Part shown: positions 45,728 to 57,054 of the stretch, piece by piece
Layout: every line of letters starts with the position of its first letter
How positions within the stretch are numbered: position 1 is the first letter of the stretch
Assembly (NCBI RefSeq): GCF_900109995.1
Contig: NZ_FOCB01000001.1
Coordinates: forward strand, 357,970-421,969
DNA length: 64,000 bases
Origin: Pseudomonas sp. ok272
GTDB lineage: Bacteria > Pseudomonadota > Gammaproteobacteria > Pseudomonadales > Pseudomonadaceae
Direction: 5' to 3'
Position numbers and translations under genes: made by a program
The notes under the pieces: model-generated
Told to the model about the DNA's origin: nothing
The model's database searches: none
The model's input: the letters and a program-made list of their open reading frames with translations, nothing else

Positions 45728-46585
45728 ATGGCTGAAATCCTTTCGCTGCACGACGCAGTGAAGCAATTCGTGAATGACGGCGACACGGTCGCGCTCGAAG
45801 GCTTCACCCACTTGATTCCTACCGCCGCGGGTCATGAAATCATTCGTCAGGGCAAGAAAGACCTGACGCTGGTGCGGATGACTCCCGACTTGGTCTACGA
45901 CCAATTGATCGGTGCCGGTTGCGCACGCAAGCTGATTTTCTCCTGGGGCGGTAACCCGGGCGTCGGTTCGCTGCACCGTCTGCGTGACGCGGTCGAGAAG
46001 CAGTGGCCCCACGCCCTGGAAATCGAAGAGCACAGCCATGCGGACCTGGCCAACGCCTACGTCGCGGGAGCCTCGGGCCTACCGTTCGCAGTGCTGCGGG
46101 CCTACGCCGGTTCTGACCTGCCCAAGGTCAACCCACTGATCAAGACCGTGACCTGCCCGTTCACCGGCGAAGTGCTGGCGGCGGTACCGTCGGTACGCCC
46201 GGACATCACGGTCATCCACGCACAGAAGGCCGACCGCAAGGGCAACGTGTTGCTCTGGGGTATCCTCGGCGTGCAGAAAGAAGCCGCACTGGCGGCCAAG
46301 CGTTGCATCGTCACAGTTGAAGAAATCGTCGATGACTTGAAGGCGCCGATGAACGCCTGCGTCCTGCCAACCTGGGCCTTGAGTGCCGTCTGCCATGTGC
46401 CTGGCGGCGCACATCCGTCCTACGCCCACGGTTACACCGAGCGTGACAACCGCTTCTACCAGGCGTGGGACCCGATCGCCCGCGACCGTGAGACCTTCAC
46501 CGCGTGGATCAACGAATACATCCATGGCACTGCGGACTTCAGTGAATTCCAGGCCAAACTGGCTCGCGCTTCGGAGGCCAAATAA
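45728..46585 (+). CDS. pcaI: 3-oxoadipate CoA-transferase subunit A
   Basis: A 285-aa CoA-transferase alpha subunit. It transfers CoA from succinyl-CoA to 3-oxoadipate with PcaJ. VALEGFTHLIPTAAGHEIIR and RKLIFSWGGNPGVGSLHRLR show the family-I glycine-rich fold. The catalytic Glu is on the partner. Stop and the pcaJ start overlap by one base (TAATG). Confidence 0.95.
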   Translation: MAEILSLHDAVKQFVNDGDTVALEGFTHLIPTAAGHEIIRQGKKDLTLVRMTPDLVYDQLIGAGCARKLIFSWGGNPGVGSLHRLRDAVEKQWPHALEIEEHSHADLANAYVAGASGLPFAVLRAYAGSDLPKVNPLIKTVTCPFTGEVLAAVPSVRPDITVIHAQKADRKGNVLLWGILGVQKEAALAAKRCIVTVEEIVDDLKAPMNACVLPTWALSAVCHVPGGAHPSYAHGYTERDNRFYQAWDPIARDRETFTAWINEYIHGTADFSEFQAKLARASEAK

Positions 46586-47364
46586 TGACGTACTCCACCA
46601 ATGAAATGATGACCGTTGCCGCTGCCCGTCGCCTGAAGAACGGTTCGGTGTGCTTCGTCGGGATCGGTCTGCCATCGAAAGCGGCCAACCTGGCTCGCCT
46701 GACGTCCTCGCCGGATGTGGTGCTGATCTACGAGTCGGGTCCGATTGGTGCCAAACCGAGCGTGCTGCCGCTGTCCATCGGTGATGGTGAACTGGCCGAG
46801 ACCGCCGACACGGTCGTGCCGACCGGTGAGATTTTTCGCTACTGGCTGCAAGGCGGGCGCATCGACGTCGGCTTCCTCGGCGCCGCGCAGGTCGACCGCT
46901 TCGGCAACATCAACACCACGGTGGTCGGTGATTATCATCAGCCGAAAGTCCGCCTGCCGGGTGCCGGTGGTGCGCCGGAAATCGCCGGCTCCGCCAAGAG
47001 TGTGCTGATCATCCTCAAGCAATCGGCCCGTTCGTTCGTCGAAAAACTCGACTTCATCACCTCGGTGGGCCATGGCGAAGGTGGCGACTCGCGCAAGCGC
47101 CTGGGGCTGCCAGGCGCCGGGCCGGTGGGGATTATTACTGACCTGTGCATCATGGAACCGGAAGCCGACACCCATGAGTTTGTAGTGACCGCGTTGCACC
47201 CAGGCGTGACCCGAGAGCAAGTGGTCGCGGCCACCGGCTGGCCGGTCCGTTTTGCCGAGCAGGTGACGCACACCGCCGAGCCAACCGAGGTCGAGTTGAC
47301 GGCCCTGCGCGATCTCGAAGCGCGCACCGCTGCCGCCCACGGCCAGGCACCAGGAGAAGCGTGA
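46585..47364 (+). CDS. pcaJ: 3-oxoadipate CoA-transferase subunit B
   Basis: A 259-aa beta subunit with the catalytic Glu in [14 protein letters not shown] and [15 protein letters not shown]. It pairs with PcaI. The last bases overlap the pcaF start (GTGATG). Part of pcaIJF. Confidence 0.95.
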   Translation: MTYSTNEMMTVAAARRLKNGSVCFVGIGLPSKAANLARLTSSPDVVLIYESGPIGAKPSVLPLSIGDGELAETADTVVPTGEIFRYWLQGGRIDVGFLGAAQVDRFGNINTTVVGDYHQPKVRLPGAGGAPEIAGSAKSVLIILKQSARSFVEKLDFITSVGHGEGGDSRKRLGLPGAGPVGIITDLCIMEPEADTHEFVVTALHPGVTREQVVAATGWPVRFAEQVTHTAEPTEVELTALRDLEARTAAAHGQAPGEA

Positions 47365-48566
47365 TGCGTGATGTCTATATCTGCGACGCGATTCGTACCC
47401 CTATCGGTCGCTTTGGGGGTGGTTTGTCGACGGTGCGTGCCGACGACCTGGCCGCTGTCCCGATCAAGGCCTTGATCGAGCGCAACCCGGGCGTCGACTG
47501 GACGGCGGTGGATGAGGTGTTCCTCGGTTGCGCCAACCAGGCCGGTGAAGACAACCGCAATGTGGCGCGCATGGCGCTGCTGCTGGCCGGCTTGCCGGAG
47601 AGTATTCCCGGGGTGACCCTCAACCGCCTGTGTGCCTCGGGCATGGATGCGATTGGCACCGCGTTCCGCGCGATTGCCAGCGGTGAGATGGAGTTGGCCA
47701 TTGCCGGCGGCGTCGAGTCGATGTCCCGCGCACCGTTCGTGATGGGCAAGGCCGATGCCGCGTTTTCGCGCGGCATGAAGCTGGAAGACACCACCATTGG
47801 CTGGCGCTTTATCAACCCCTTGATGAAAGCCCAGTACGGCGTCGATGCGATGCCGCAGACCGCCGATAACGTGGCCGACGACTACGCCATATCCCGCGCC
47901 GACCAGGATGCGTTTGCCCTGCGCAGCCAGCAGCGCACCGCTGCGGCACAGGCGGCCGGCTACTTCGCCGAGGAAATCGTCCCGGTGCGCATTGCCCACA
48001 AGAAGGGTGAAAGCGTGGTCGAGCAGGACGAGCATCCACGGGCCGATACCAGCCTCGAAACCCTGGGCAAATTGAAACCGGTCAACGGTCCGAACAAGAC
48101 CGTCACCGCCGGGAACGCCTCTGGCGTCAACGACGGTGCAGCGGCGCTGATCCTGGCTTCGGCCGAGGCGGTGAAGAAACATGGCTTGACCGCCCGTGCC
48201 CGAGTGCTGGGGATGGCCAGTGCCGGTGTTGCCCCGCGTGTGATGGGCATCGGCCCGGTGCCGGCGGTGCGTAAGTTGATTGAGCGCCTGGGCGTGGCGA
48301 TCAGTGATTTCGACGTGATCGAACTCAACGAAGCCTTCGCTAGCCAGGGCTTGGCCGTGTTGCGTGAACTCGGCCTGGCCGACGACGCGGCGCAGGTCAA
48401 CCCCAATGGCGGCGCTATTGCCTTGGGCCATCCGCTGGGCATGAGCGGGGCGCGCCTGGTGCTGACGGCACTGCATCAGTTGGAAAAGACCGGCGGCAAG
48501 AAAGGCCTGGCGACGATGTGTGTGGGCGTAGGGCAGGGCTTGGCATTGGCGATTGAGCGGGTCTGA
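47364..48566 (+). CDS. pcaF: 3-oxoadipyl-CoA thiolase
   Basis: A 400-aa thiolase. The nucleophile Cys is in [12 protein letters not shown], the second active site HPLG is in [13 protein letters not shown], and the third Cys in [12 protein letters not shown]. It cleaves beta-ketoadipyl-CoA to succinyl-CoA and acetyl-CoA. ATG 47364 is used; the GTG at 47361 would add one Met. Confidence 0.96.
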   Translation: MRDVYICDAIRTPIGRFGGGLSTVRADDLAAVPIKALIERNPGVDWTAVDEVFLGCANQAGEDNRNVARMALLLAGLPESIPGVTLNRLCASGMDAIGTAFRAIASGEMELAIAGGVESMSRAPFVMGKADAAFSRGMKLEDTTIGWRFINPLMKAQYGVDAMPQTADNVADDYAISRADQDAFALRSQQRTAAAQAAGYFAEEIVPVRIAHKKGESVVEQDEHPRADTSLETLGKLKPVNGPNKTVTAGNASGVNDGAAALILASAEAVKKHGLTARARVLGMASAGVAPRVMGIGPVPAVRKLIERLGVAISDFDVIELNEAFASQGLAVLRELGLADDAAQVNPNGGAIALGHPLGMSGARLVLTALHQLEKTGGKKGLATMCVGVGQGLALAIERV

Positions 48567-48592
48567 TACTCGTTCGTCGGGAGATACCTGGT

Positions 48593-48680
48593 GTGGGAGC
48601 GGGCTTGCTCGCGAAAGCGGTCTAGCAGTCGACATTGATGGTGAGTGTCAGTCTGTCTTCGCGAGCAAGCCCGCTCCCAT
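48593..48680. repeat. REPIN between pcaF and pcaT
   Basis: GTGGGAGCGGGCTTGCTCGC at 48593 and its inverse TTCGCGAGCAAGCCCGCTCC from 48659 lie in inverted orientation. They separate pcaF from pcaT, so pcaT probably has its own promoter. Confidence 0.85.
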
Positions 48681-48786
48681 ACGGTTGGCGTTTCACCATC
48701 ACAACAGCCATCCAATAGTGGTTCTGTGGAACGGGGTTGTTGCAAAGTGTGTCTAGACTCTCACTGTCCCCAATGAGTGAATAACC

Positions 48787-50079
48787 ATGACAACAACCAG
48801 TCACTACACCGCAGAAGAGCGCGGCAAAAGGATCTTTGCGATTGTCGGGGCCTCGTCCGGCAACCTGGTCGAATGGTTCGACTTTTATGTCTACGCGTTC
48901 TGCGCGATCTACTTCGCCCCGGCGTTCTTTCCTTCCGATAACCCCACGGTGCAACTGGTCAACACGGCCGGTGTTTTCGCCGCCGGGTTCCTGATGCGAC
49001 CGATTGGCGGCTGGTTGTTTGGCCGGGTGGCGGACAAGCACGGGCGCAAGAACTCGATGATGATTTCGGTGCTGATGATGTGCGCCGGCTCATTGCTCAT
49101 TGCATGCTTGCCCACCTACAAGGACATTGGCGTCTGGGCGCCGATCCTGCTGTTGCTCGCCCGGCTGTTCCAGGGCCTTTCGGTCGGCGGGGAGTACGGC
49201 ACCACGGCGACCTACATGAGCGAAGTGGCCCTCAAGGGCCAGCGCGGGTTTTTCGCCTCGTTCCAGTACGTGACCCTGATCGGCGGGCAACTGCTGGCGG
49301 TGTTGGTGGTGGTGATCCTGCAACAGTTCCTTTCCGAGGACGAGTTGCGTGCCTGGGGCTGGCGAGTTCCCTTCGTGGTCGGTGCCTTCGCGGCGGTGAT
49401 TTCGCTGTTGCTGCGTCGCTCGCTCAAGGAAACCACCAGCAAGGAAATGCGCGAAAACAAGGATGCGGGCAGCATCCGGGCACTGTTGCGCGATCACAAG
49501 GCTGCGTTTATTACCGTGCTGGGCTACACCGCCGGTGGTTCGTTGATTTTCTACACCTTCACCACGTACATGCAGAAGTACCTGGTGAACACCGCCGGGA
49601 TGAGCGCCAAGACCGCCAGCTACATCATGACCGGCGCGCTGTTCCTGTACATGTGCATGCAGCCGTTGTTTGGCATGCTGGCGGACAGGATTGGCCGGCG
49701 TAACTCGATGCTCTGGTTCGGTGCACTCGGTACCCTGTGTACCGTGCCGATCCTGTTGAGCTTGAAGTCGGTGAGCAGCCCGTTCCTGGCATTCGTGTTG
49801 ATTACCTTGGCGTTGGCCATCGTCAGTTTCTACACCTCCATCAGCGGCTTGGTGAAAGCCGAGATGTTTCCACCGCAAGTCCGTGCACTGGGGGTTGGCC
49901 TGGCCTATGCGGTGGCCAACGCGATCTTCGGTGGATCGGCCGAGTATGTGGCCCTGAGCCTGAAGGCGGTGGGCATGGAGAATTCGTTCTATTGGTACGT
50001 GACGGTGATGATGGCCGTCGCGTTCCTGTTCAGCTTGCGCCTGCCCAAGCAGGCGGCTTATCTGCATCACGACCTTTGA
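48787..50079 (+). CDS. pcaT: PcaT-like MFS dicarboxylate transporter
   Basis: A 430-aa proton symporter of the metabolite:H+ (KgtP/PcaT) family with 12 helices. [38 protein letters not shown] and [20 protein letters not shown] are typical. In P. putida PcaT imports beta-ketoadipate; position in the pca cluster supports this. Confidence 0.88.
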   Translation: MTTTSHYTAEERGKRIFAIVGASSGNLVEWFDFYVYAFCAIYFAPAFFPSDNPTVQLVNTAGVFAAGFLMRPIGGWLFGRVADKHGRKNSMMISVLMMCAGSLLIACLPTYKDIGVWAPILLLLARLFQGLSVGGEYGTTATYMSEVALKGQRGFFASFQYVTLIGGQLLAVLVVVILQQFLSEDELRAWGWRVPFVVGAFAAVISLLLRRSLKETTSKEMRENKDAGSIRALLRDHKAAFITVLGYTAGGSLIFYTFTTYMQKYLVNTAGMSAKTASYIMTGALFLYMCMQPLFGMLADRIGRRNSMLWFGALGTLCTVPILLSLKSVSSPFLAFVLITLALAIVSFYTSISGLVKAEMFPPQVRALGVGLAYAVANAIFGGSAEYVALSLKAVGMENSFYWYVTVMMAVAFLFSLRLPKQAAYLHHDL

Positions 50080-50142
50080 CCGGGTGGCGTGCGCTCGAGG
50101 TGAGTGTGCGTTTTCCCCCTGACAGCCTTGAGGAGTGTTTTT

Positions 50143-50934
50143 GTGGCATTTGTACAACTGACTGACGGTGAGCTGCACTATCAACTGGACGGACCCGAAG
50201 GCGCGCCCGTGCTGGTGCTGTCCAACTCCCTGGGTACCGACCTGAACATGTGGAATGTGCAGATGCCGGTGTTCAGCGAGCATTTTCGAGTGCTGCGGCT
50301 GGACACCCGTGGCCACGGTCGCTCGCTGGTCACGCCGGGGCCGTACAGCATCGAGCAATTGGGCCGGGACGTCCTGGCGGTGCTCGATGCCCTGCACATT
50401 GAGCGCGCGCATTTTTGTGGCCTGTCCATGGGCGGTTTGATCGGCCAGTGGCTGGGGATCAACGCCGGCGAGCGCCTGCATAAGCTGGTGGTGTGCAACA
50501 CCGCGGCGAAGATCGGTGAGCCCTCGGTCTGGAACCCGCGTATCGAAACCGTGCTACGCGATGGTCCGGTGGCGATGGTGGCCTTGCGCGATGCGTCGAT
50601 TGCCCGCTGGTTTACCCCGGACTTTGCCGTGGCCAATCCTGCCGTGGCCAAGCAGATCACCGACATGCTCGCGACCACCTCGCCACAAGGCTATGCCGCC
50701 AACTGCGCGGCGGTACGGGATGCCGACTTCCGTGAGCAGGTGTCGTCGATTCAGGTGCCATTGCTGGTGATCGCCGGCACCGAAGATGCGGTCACGCCAC
50801 CGTCGGGCTCGCGCTTCATTCAGGCGCAGGTCAAAGGCGCCGAGTACGCCGAGTTCTACGCGGCGCATTTGTCCAACGTGCAGGCTGGCAACGCGTTCAG
50901 TGAGCGGGTGTTGAGCTTCTTGCTGGCGGACTGA
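50143..50934 (+). CDS. pcaD: 3-oxoadipate enol-lactonase
   Basis: A 263-aa alpha/beta hydrolase. The nucleophile Ser lies in FCGLSMGGLIGQWLG, the acidic residue in VIAGTEDAVTP and the His in AAHLSNVQ. It hydrolyses 3-oxoadipate enol-lactone. GTG 50143, 7 bp after AGGAG, is the start; the earlier ATG at 50104 is less likely. It directly follows pcaT without the usual pcaB. Confidence 0.93.
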   Translation: MAFVQLTDGELHYQLDGPEGAPVLVLSNSLGTDLNMWNVQMPVFSEHFRVLRLDTRGHGRSLVTPGPYSIEQLGRDVLAVLDALHIERAHFCGLSMGGLIGQWLGINAGERLHKLVVCNTAAKIGEPSVWNPRIETVLRDGPVAMVALRDASIARWFTPDFAVANPAVAKQITDMLATTSPQGYAANCAAVRDADFREQVSSIQVPLLVIAGTEDAVTPPSGSRFIQAQVKGAEYAEFYAAHLSNVQAGNAFSERVLSFLLAD

Positions 50935-50965
50935 GCGGTTCACCTGTTGTTGCGCGCCCACTAAA

Positions 50966-50996
50966 AAGCCCACCAAAAGGTGGGCTTCGTTTTTTC
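50966..50996. terminator. Terminator after pcaD
   Basis: AAGCCCACC-AAAA-GGTGGGCTT followed by CGTTTTTT. The A tract on the other side allows it to also end the converging efflux operon. Confidence 0.9.
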
Positions 50997-51005
50997 CGGC
51001 GATTA

Positions 51006-52466
51006 TCAGAACAACTTCAGTTCCGGTGCTTGTTCTTTCACCGGCTCGTTCTTCGCGGTCTGGGCGTTCCAGCCGCCACCGAGCGCCTTGTACAGGTTCA
51101 CGTCACTGACCAGTTGCGACAGGCGGTCGGTGATCAGCGACTGCTGGGCACTGAACAGCTGGCGCTGGGCGTCGAGGAACGTCAGGTTGCTGTCGACACC
51201 AATCCGGTAGCGACGCTCGGCCAGGCGGTAGTAATCCTGGTTGGCCTGGACGAGGTCACGCTGGGCCTGCAACTGTTGGTTGTAGGTCTGGCGTGCGGCA
51301 AGGCCGTCGGAGACTTCCTGGAAGGCGGTCTGAATCGACTTCTCGTACTGCGCGACGGTGATGTCTTTCTGGATCTTCGAGTAATCCAGGCTGGCGCTCA
51401 GGGCGCCGGCGTTGAAGATCGGCAGGTTGATGGTTGGCGAGAACAACCAGGTGCCCGAGCCGCCCTTGAACAGGCCGGACAGGTCCGGGCTCAGGGAGCC
51501 CGCATTGGCGGTCAGGCTGATGCTCGGGAAGAACGCTGCCCGTGCCGCGCCGATGTTGGCGTTGGCGGCCTTGAGGCTGTGCTCGGCGGTCAGGATATCC
51601 GGGCGACGTTGCAGCAGGTCCGAAGGCAGTCCGGCCGGCACATCGCTCAGCAGGTCGTCGGCCAGTGGCTTGGCGGCGCTCAGGTTAGCCGGCACGGTCG
51701 TACCCAACAGCAAGGCCAGGCTGTTTTGATCCTGGGCGACCTGGCGGGTGTACTTGGCCAGTTGCACCTTGGCGTTTTCCACCGAGGTCCGCGACTGGCT
51801 CAGGTCCAGCGCCGAGGCCACGCCGACTTCGTTGCTGCGGGCGGTGAGCCGGTAGCTTTCTTCGAAGGTGGCGAGGGTGTCCTGGGTCAGCTTCAGCAGT
51901 TCCTTGTCGGCCTGCCAGGTCAGGTAGGCGTTAGCCACGCTGGCCACCAGGCTGATCTGCGTGCTGCGGCGAGCTTCTTCGGTGGCGAAGTAGTTCTGCA
52001 GCGCTTGCTCGTTCAGGCTGCGCACACGACCGAACAGGTCGAGTTCGTAGGCACTGATACCGATGGTGGCCGAGGCGGAGCTGGCGATCATTTCATTGCC
52101 GGAACTCGACACATTGGCCGGCATCCGTTGGCGACTGCCGGTGCCGGTGGCCGAAACCGCCGGGAACAGGTCGGCCCGCGAGATGCGGTATTGAGCCGCA
52201 TAGGCGTCGATGTTCAACGCCGCGACACGCAGGTCGCGGTTGTTTTCCAGGGCGACCTGAATCAGCTGTTGCAGGGCCGGATCATGAAAGAACTGCTTCC
52301 AGCCTTGTTCCGCGGCCGCCTGGCTTGGCGCCTGGGCCGGCGAATAGGCCGGCCCCTGCGGGTACTGCCCGGCCACAGGGGACTCGGGTTGCTGGTAATC
52401 GGGGATCAGCGAGCAGCCACCGAGTACGAACGCGGCGACGGCTAGCGAGAGTAGCGACTTGCTCAT
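51006..52466 (-). CDS. ttgC: RND-pump outer-membrane channel TtgC/EmhC (OprM family)
   Basis: A 486-aa OprM/TolC-type lipoprotein. The lipobox VLGGC is at about residue 18. NodT-family repeats include [25 protein letters not shown] and [20 protein letters not shown]. The start overlaps the permease stop by 4 bp. Together with the two upstream genes it forms a tripartite pump for hydrophobic antibiotics and solvents. Confidence 0.94.
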   Translation of the reverse strand: MSKSLLSLAVAAFVLGGCSLIPDYQQPESPVAGQYPQGPAYSPAQAPSQAAAEQGWKQFFHDPALQQLIQVALENNRDLRVAALNIDAYAAQYRISRADLFPAVSATGTGSRQRMPANVSSSGNEMIASSASATIGISAYELDLFGRVRSLNEQALQNYFATEEARRSTQISLVASVANAYLTWQADKELLKLTQDTLATFEESYRLTARSNEVGVASALDLSQSRTSVENAKVQLAKYTRQVAQDQNSLALLLGTTVPANLSAAKPLADDLLSDVPAGLPSDLLQRRPDILTAEHSLKAANANIGAARAAFFPSISLTANAGSLSPDLSGLFKGGSGTWLFSPTINLPIFNAGALSASLDYSKIQKDITVAQYEKSIQTAFQEVSDGLAARQTYNQQLQAQRDLVQANQDYYRLAERRYRIGVDSNLTFLDAQRQLFSAQQSLITDRLSQLVSDVNLYKALGGGWNAQTAKNEPVKEQAPELKLF

Positions 52467-55400
52467 TGGCCAGCCTCTTTAGAAGTTTTTGGTGCATCGT
52501 CGAGGTCGGCATTTTTGCGCTGACCCATCGAGGACACAGTGACAAAGAACAGTGGGACCCAGAAGATCGCCAGGACGGTGGCCGTGATCATACCGCCGAT
52601 CACGCCAGTGCCGATGGCATGCTGGCTGCCCGAACCGGCGCCGGTGGAAATCGCCAGCGGCACGACCCCGAGGACGAAGGCCAGCGACGTCATGATGATC
52701 GGTCGCAGACGCATCCGGCAGGCTTCGATGGCTGCGTCTGTCAGGCTGCGTCCCTGTTCATGCAGTTCCTTGGCGAACTCGACGATCAGAATGGCGTTTT
52801 TCGCTGCCAAGCCGATGGTCGTCAACAGCCCCACCTGGAAGTACACGTCGTTGGACAAGCCGCGCAAGCTGGTAGCGAGCAGGGCGCCGATGATCCCCAG
52901 CGGTACCACGAGCATGACCGCGATCGGAATCGACCAGCTTTCATACAGCGCCGCCAGGCACAGGAACACCATCAGCAGCGACAAGGCGTACAGCGCAGGT
53001 GCCTGAGAACCGGACAGGCGTTCCTCGTACGACAGGCCCGTCCAGGAGATACCGACACCGGCCGGCAGTTTCTTGGCAAGGGCTTCGACTTCGGCCATGG
53101 CGTCACCGGTGGAGTAACCCGGGGCCGGAGCACCGAGGATCTCCATGGCTTCCACGCCGTTGTAACGCGCCAGCTTCGGCGAGCCGTAGACCCACTCGCC
53201 CTTGGCGAATGCGGAGAACGGCACCATGGTGCCCTGGCTGTTGCGTACGTACCATTTCTTCAGGTCTTCGGGGCTCATGCGTGAGCTTGGCAGACCTTGC
53301 ACGTAGACCTTTTTCACCCGGCCACGGTCGATGAAGTCGTTGACGTAGCTACTGCCCAGGGCAATCGACAGGGTGCTGTTGATTTCGGTCAGCGTGACGC
53401 CCAGGGCGCTGGCTTTCTCGTCGTCGATTTCCAACTGGTATTGCGGTTCGTCGTTCAGACCGTTCGGACGTACTTGCGCCAGCACCTTGCTCTGCGCCGC
53501 CATCCCCAGGAACTGGTTACGAGCGGCCATCAGTTTCTCGTGGCCGATACCGGCGCGGTCCTGCAGGAACACGTCGAAGCCGGTGGCGTTACCCAGTTCC
53601 AGTACCGCCGGTGGTGCAAACGCAAACACCATGGCGTCGCGGAAGGTGAAGAAGTGGTGTTGGGCACGTTCAGCGACCTTGAACACGCTGTTGTCGGCGT
53701 TACGCTCGTGCCATGGCTTGAGCATGATGAACGCCATGCCCGAACTCTGGCCACGACCGGCGAAGTTGAAGCCGTTGACGGTAAACACCGAGGCCACCGC
53801 GTCACCTTCACCACCGTCCTTGTTTGGACGCAACAGGAACTCGCGCATTTCATCCACGACCACCTGGGTGCGCTGGGCAGTGGCGCCCGCTGGCGTCTGG
53901 ACCTGGGCGAACAGGACACCCTGGTCTTCTTCAGGCAGGAACGCCGTTGGAATACGGGTGAACAACCAGATCATGCCGACGACGATGACCAGGTAGGCCA
54001 GCAGGTACGGCGCTTTGTACTTGAGCATGTTGCCCACACCGCGCTCGTAGCTCTGTACACCGCGATCGAAGTTGCGGTTGAACCAGCCGAAGAAGCCGGT
54101 TTTTTTCGCGCCGTGCTCACCTTTTGGAATGGCCTTGAGCATGGTGGCGCACAGGGCTGGGGTGAAGATCAACGCAACCAGTACCGACAGGGCCATGGCC
54201 GAGACGATGGTGATCGAGAACTGCTTGTAGATCACCCCAGTCGAACCGCTGAAGAATGCCATCGGCAGCAGTACCGCCGAAAGCACCATGGCGATACCGA
54301 CCAGTGCGCCCTGGATCTGCCCCATGGATTTCTTGGTGGCTTCCTTGGGCGACAGGCCTTCCTCGCTCATTACCCGCTCGACGTTTTCCACCACGACGAT
54401 GGCGTCGTCCACCAGCAAGCCGATGGCCAGCACCATGCCGAACATGGTCAGGGTGTTGATACTGAAACCGAAGGCCGCCAGGATGCCGAAAGTGCCCAGC
54501 AGTACCACGGGCACGGTCATCGTGGTGATGACGGTGGCGCGGAAGTTCTGCAGGAACAGGAACATCACCAGGAACACCAGCACGATCGCTTCGACGAGGG
54601 TTTCAACCACGCCCTTGATCGATTCGGTCACCACCGGGGTGGTGTCATACGGGAACACCACTTCCATGCCTTCCGGGAAGAACGGCTTGAGGCTGTCAAC
54701 GGTGGCGCGCAGGGCCTTGGCGGTGTCCAGGGCGTTGGCGCCGTTGGCGAGTTTCACCGCCAGGCCGGAAGCCGGGGCACCGTTGAACTGGGCGTTGATG
54801 CTGTAGTTTTCGCCACCCAGGGCGACATCAGCGACGTCCTTGAGGCGAACCTGGGAACCGTCCTTGTTGACCTTGAGCAGGATTTCCTTGAACTGATCCG
54901 CCGTTTGCAGGCGAGTCTTGCCAATGATCGTGGCGTTCAATTGGGTGCCAGGCACGGCAGGCAAGCCGCCGAGCTGGCCGGAAGATACCTGGACGTTCTG
55001 GGCCGAAATGGCGCTACGCACGTCGACCGGCGTCAGGTTGTAGTTGTTCAGCTTGGCCGGGTCGAGCCAGATACGCATGGCGTACTGGGCACCGAACACC
55101 TGGAAGTCACCGACACCGGCTGTCCGCGAGATCGGGTCCTGCATGTTGGACACGATGTAGTTGGACAGGTCGTCCTTGTTCATGCTGCCGTCGCGCGATA
55201 CGACGCCGATCACCAAGAGGAAGTTCTTCACCGCCTTGGTCACGCGGATACCCTGTTGCTGCACTTCTTGGGGCAGCAGCGGGGTGGCCAGGTTCAGCTT
55301 GTTCTGCACCTGAACCTGTGCGGTATCGGAGTTGGTGCCTTGCTCGAAGGTCGCGGTGATGGTCATGGTGCCATCGGAGTTACTTTCCGAGGACACATAA

Positions 55401-55627
55401 CGCAGGTTGTCGATACCGTTGAGTTGCTGCTCGATCACCTGGACCACGGTGTCCTGCACGGTTTGCGCAGAAGCACCTGGGTAGGCAACGGAGATGGCGA
55501 TCGCTGGTGGTGCGATGCTCGGGTACTGGTTGATCGGCAATTTGAGGATCGATAGAGCCCCGACCAGCATGATCACCAGGGCAATTACCCAGGCGAAAAT
55601 CGGACGGTCGATGAAAAAATTCGACAT
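52463..55627 (-). CDS. ttgB: RND efflux permease TtgB/EmhB (HAE1 family)
   Basis: A 1054-aa inner-membrane proton/drug antiporter. [20 protein letters not shown] opens helix 1; the proton-relay Asp pair is in [16 protein letters not shown]; family signatures [20 protein letters not shown] and the second-half [20 protein letters not shown] are intact. It closely follows the adaptor gene (3-bp gap). Confidence 0.96.
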   Translation of the reverse strand: MSNFFIDRPIFAWVIALVIMLVGALSILKLPINQYPSIAPPAIAISVAYPGASAQTVQDTVVQVIEQQLNGIDNLRYVSSESNSDGTMTITATFEQGTNSDTAQVQVQNKLNLATPLLPQEVQQQGIRVTKAVKNFLLVIGVVSRDGSMNKDDLSNYIVSNMQDPISRTAGVGDFQVFGAQYAMRIWLDPAKLNNYNLTPVDVRSAISAQNVQVSSGQLGGLPAVPGTQLNATIIGKTRLQTADQFKEILLKVNKDGSQVRLKDVADVALGGENYSINAQFNGAPASGLAVKLANGANALDTAKALRATVDSLKPFFPEGMEVVFPYDTTPVVTESIKGVVETLVEAIVLVFLVMFLFLQNFRATVITTMTVPVVLLGTFGILAAFGFSINTLTMFGMVLAIGLLVDDAIVVVENVERVMSEEGLSPKEATKKSMGQIQGALVGIAMVLSAVLLPMAFFSGSTGVIYKQFSITIVSAMALSVLVALIFTPALCATMLKAIPKGEHGAKKTGFFGWFNRNFDRGVQSYERGVGNMLKYKAPYLLAYLVIVVGMIWLFTRIPTAFLPEEDQGVLFAQVQTPAGATAQRTQVVVDEMREFLLRPNKDGGEGDAVASVFTVNGFNFAGRGQSSGMAFIMLKPWHERNADNSVFKVAERAQHHFFTFRDAMVFAFAPPAVLELGNATGFDVFLQDRAGIGHEKLMAARNQFLGMAAQSKVLAQVRPNGLNDEPQYQLEIDDEKASALGVTLTEINSTLSIALGSSYVNDFIDRGRVKKVYVQGLPSSRMSPEDLKKWYVRNSQGTMVPFSAFAKGEWVYGSPKLARYNGVEAMEILGAPAPGYSTGDAMAEVEALAKKLPAGVGISWTGLSYEERLSGSQAPALYALSLLMVFLCLAALYESWSIPIAVMLVVPLGIIGALLATSLRGLSNDVYFQVGLLTTIGLAAKNAILIVEFAKELHEQGRSLTDAAIEACRMRLRPIIMTSLAFVLGVVPLAISTGAGSGSQHAIGTGVIGGMITATVLAIFWVPLFFVTVSSMGQRKNADLDDAPKTSKEAGQ

Positions 55628-55630
55628 TGT

Positions 55631-56788
55631 TTACTCCCCTTTGCCGTCCGCAGCTTTGTTTGTTGCCTGTGCAGGGGCCGGGGTGCTCGGTGCTACGTTA
55701 GTTGCCTCGCTGACTTTGACCTCAACCCCCGGCTTGACGTATTGCAGGCCTTCGGTGATCAGGCGGTCGCCAGCCTTGAGGCCATCTTCAACCAGCCATT
55801 GGCTGCCGACGGTGCGGCTGGCCTTGAGCTGGCGCAGTTCGACCTTGTTGTCCGGGCCGACGACCAGAGCGGTTGGCATGCCCTTGAGATCACGGGTCAC
55901 GCCTTGCTGTGGCGCGAGAATCGCGGCGTCATTGATGCCCGCTTGCAGTTGGGCGTGCACGAACATCCCAGGCAGCAGGGTGTGTTCCGGGTTCGGGAAC
56001 ACCGCACGAATGGTCACCGAACCGGTGGTTTCGTCAACCGACACTTCCGAGAACTCCAGGCGGCCCTCTAGGTTGTAGGGGCTGCCGTCTTCGAGGGTCA
56101 GCTTGACCATCGCGGCATTATTGCCAGCCTTTTGCAATTTGCCGGTGGCCAGTTCGCGACGCAATTCCAGCAGTGCCACCGAGGATTGGGTCACATCGAC
56201 GTAGATCGGGTCCAGTTGATGGATGACGGTCATGGCGTTGGCCTGGCCGCTGTTGACCAGGGCACCTTCGGTGACGTTGGAGCGGCCAACTCGACCGGAC
56301 AGCGGCGCCAGCACCTTGGTGTAGCGCACGTTGATCTGCGCGGTCTGCAGGGCGGCTTCCGATTGCAGGCGATTGGCCACGGCGGTGTCGTATTCCTGGC
56401 GGCTGACGGCCTGTTCCTTGACCAGTTGCGCATAGCGATCGGAAATCGACTTGGTCGATTGCAGGTTCGCCTGTGCACTGCTCAGGTTGGCCTGGTAGAT
56501 CGAAGGGTCGATCTGGTAGAGCTGCTGACCTTCCTTGACGTCGCCGCCTTCTTTGAACAGGCGCTTGAGGATGATGCCGTTGACCTGTGGGCGAACTTCC
56601 GCGATGCGGTACGCCGTGGTGCGTCCCGGTAACTCGGAGGTCAGGGTAAAGGGCTGGGCTTTAAGGGTAACGACGCCGACCTGAGGGGTTTGTGCGACTG
56701 GCGCCGCCTCTTCCTTTTTACATCCGCTGAGCAGCGATGCCAGGGCGACGGCGGTGACCAGAGCAGTAACAGCTGGCTTGAATTGCAT
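55631..56788 (-). CDS. ttgA: RND periplasmic adaptor TtgA/EmhA
   Basis: A 385-aa membrane-fusion lipoprotein with lipobox LLSGC (about 23). The lipoyl-like segment (LPGRTTAYRIAEVRPQVNGI ILKRLFKEGGDVKEGQQLYQ) and alpha-hairpin (YQANLSSAQANLQSTKSISD) precede the beta-barrel. It connects TtgB to TtgC. First gene of the pump operon, under the operator at 56877. Confidence 0.95.
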   Translation of the reverse strand: MQFKPAVTALVTAVALASLLSGCKKEEAAPVAQTPQVGVVTLKAQPFTLTSELPGRTTAYRIAEVRPQVNGIILKRLFKEGGDVKEGQQLYQIDPSIYQANLSSAQANLQSTKSISDRYAQLVKEQAVSRQEYDTAVANRLQSEAALQTAQINVRYTKVLAPLSGRVGRSNVTEGALVNSGQANAMTVIHQLDPIYVDVTQSSVALLELRRELATGKLQKAGNNAAMVKLTLEDGSPYNLEGRLEFSEVSVDETTGSVTIRAVFPNPEHTLLPGMFVHAQLQAGINDAAILAPQQGVTRDLKGMPTALVVGPDNKVELRQLKASRTVGSQWLVEDGLKAGDRLITEGLQYVKPGVEVKVSEATNVAPSTPAPAQATNKAADGKGE

Positions 56789-56876
56789 GAAGATCCTCGG
56801 GTCAGGCGCGCAAGACGCGCACTAGAAAAGTGGAAAGGTAAAATTTTTTGCCGGGTGGATAAGTAGCATGCTAAGT

Positions 56877-56909
56877 AATATACTTACGTTCGTGGTTGTT
56901 TGTAAATAC
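56877..56909. promoter_or_regulatory. TtgR-type operator between ttgA and ttgR
   Basis: Read on the minus strand, GTATTTACAAACAACCACGA continues as ACGTAAGTATATT. This matches, from memory, the P. putida TtgR operator (GTATTTACAAACAACCATGA, then ATGTAAGTATATT) except at two positions. It is ~90 bp upstream of ttgA and ~145 bp from ttgR, so both divergent units are probably repressed from it. Confidence 0.82.
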
Positions 56910-57054
56910 CTAGACTGTGTATCCACCCAGTTACAAACGCAGTTGCAAAGTATGAATTGTAGGCGGGAGAAACGATCCGAGAGAGGTTGTCTCCATATTT
57001 GTTCAGAGGGTGTTCAGGCATCGCTGAAGCATTGCTGATCGAGGTTTTACTGTC

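Noticed and set aside
53297..55555. 752-aa open frame antisense to the RND permease
   Set aside because: Shadow of ttgB; composition dominated by His, Gln and Asp, no motif, no start signal.
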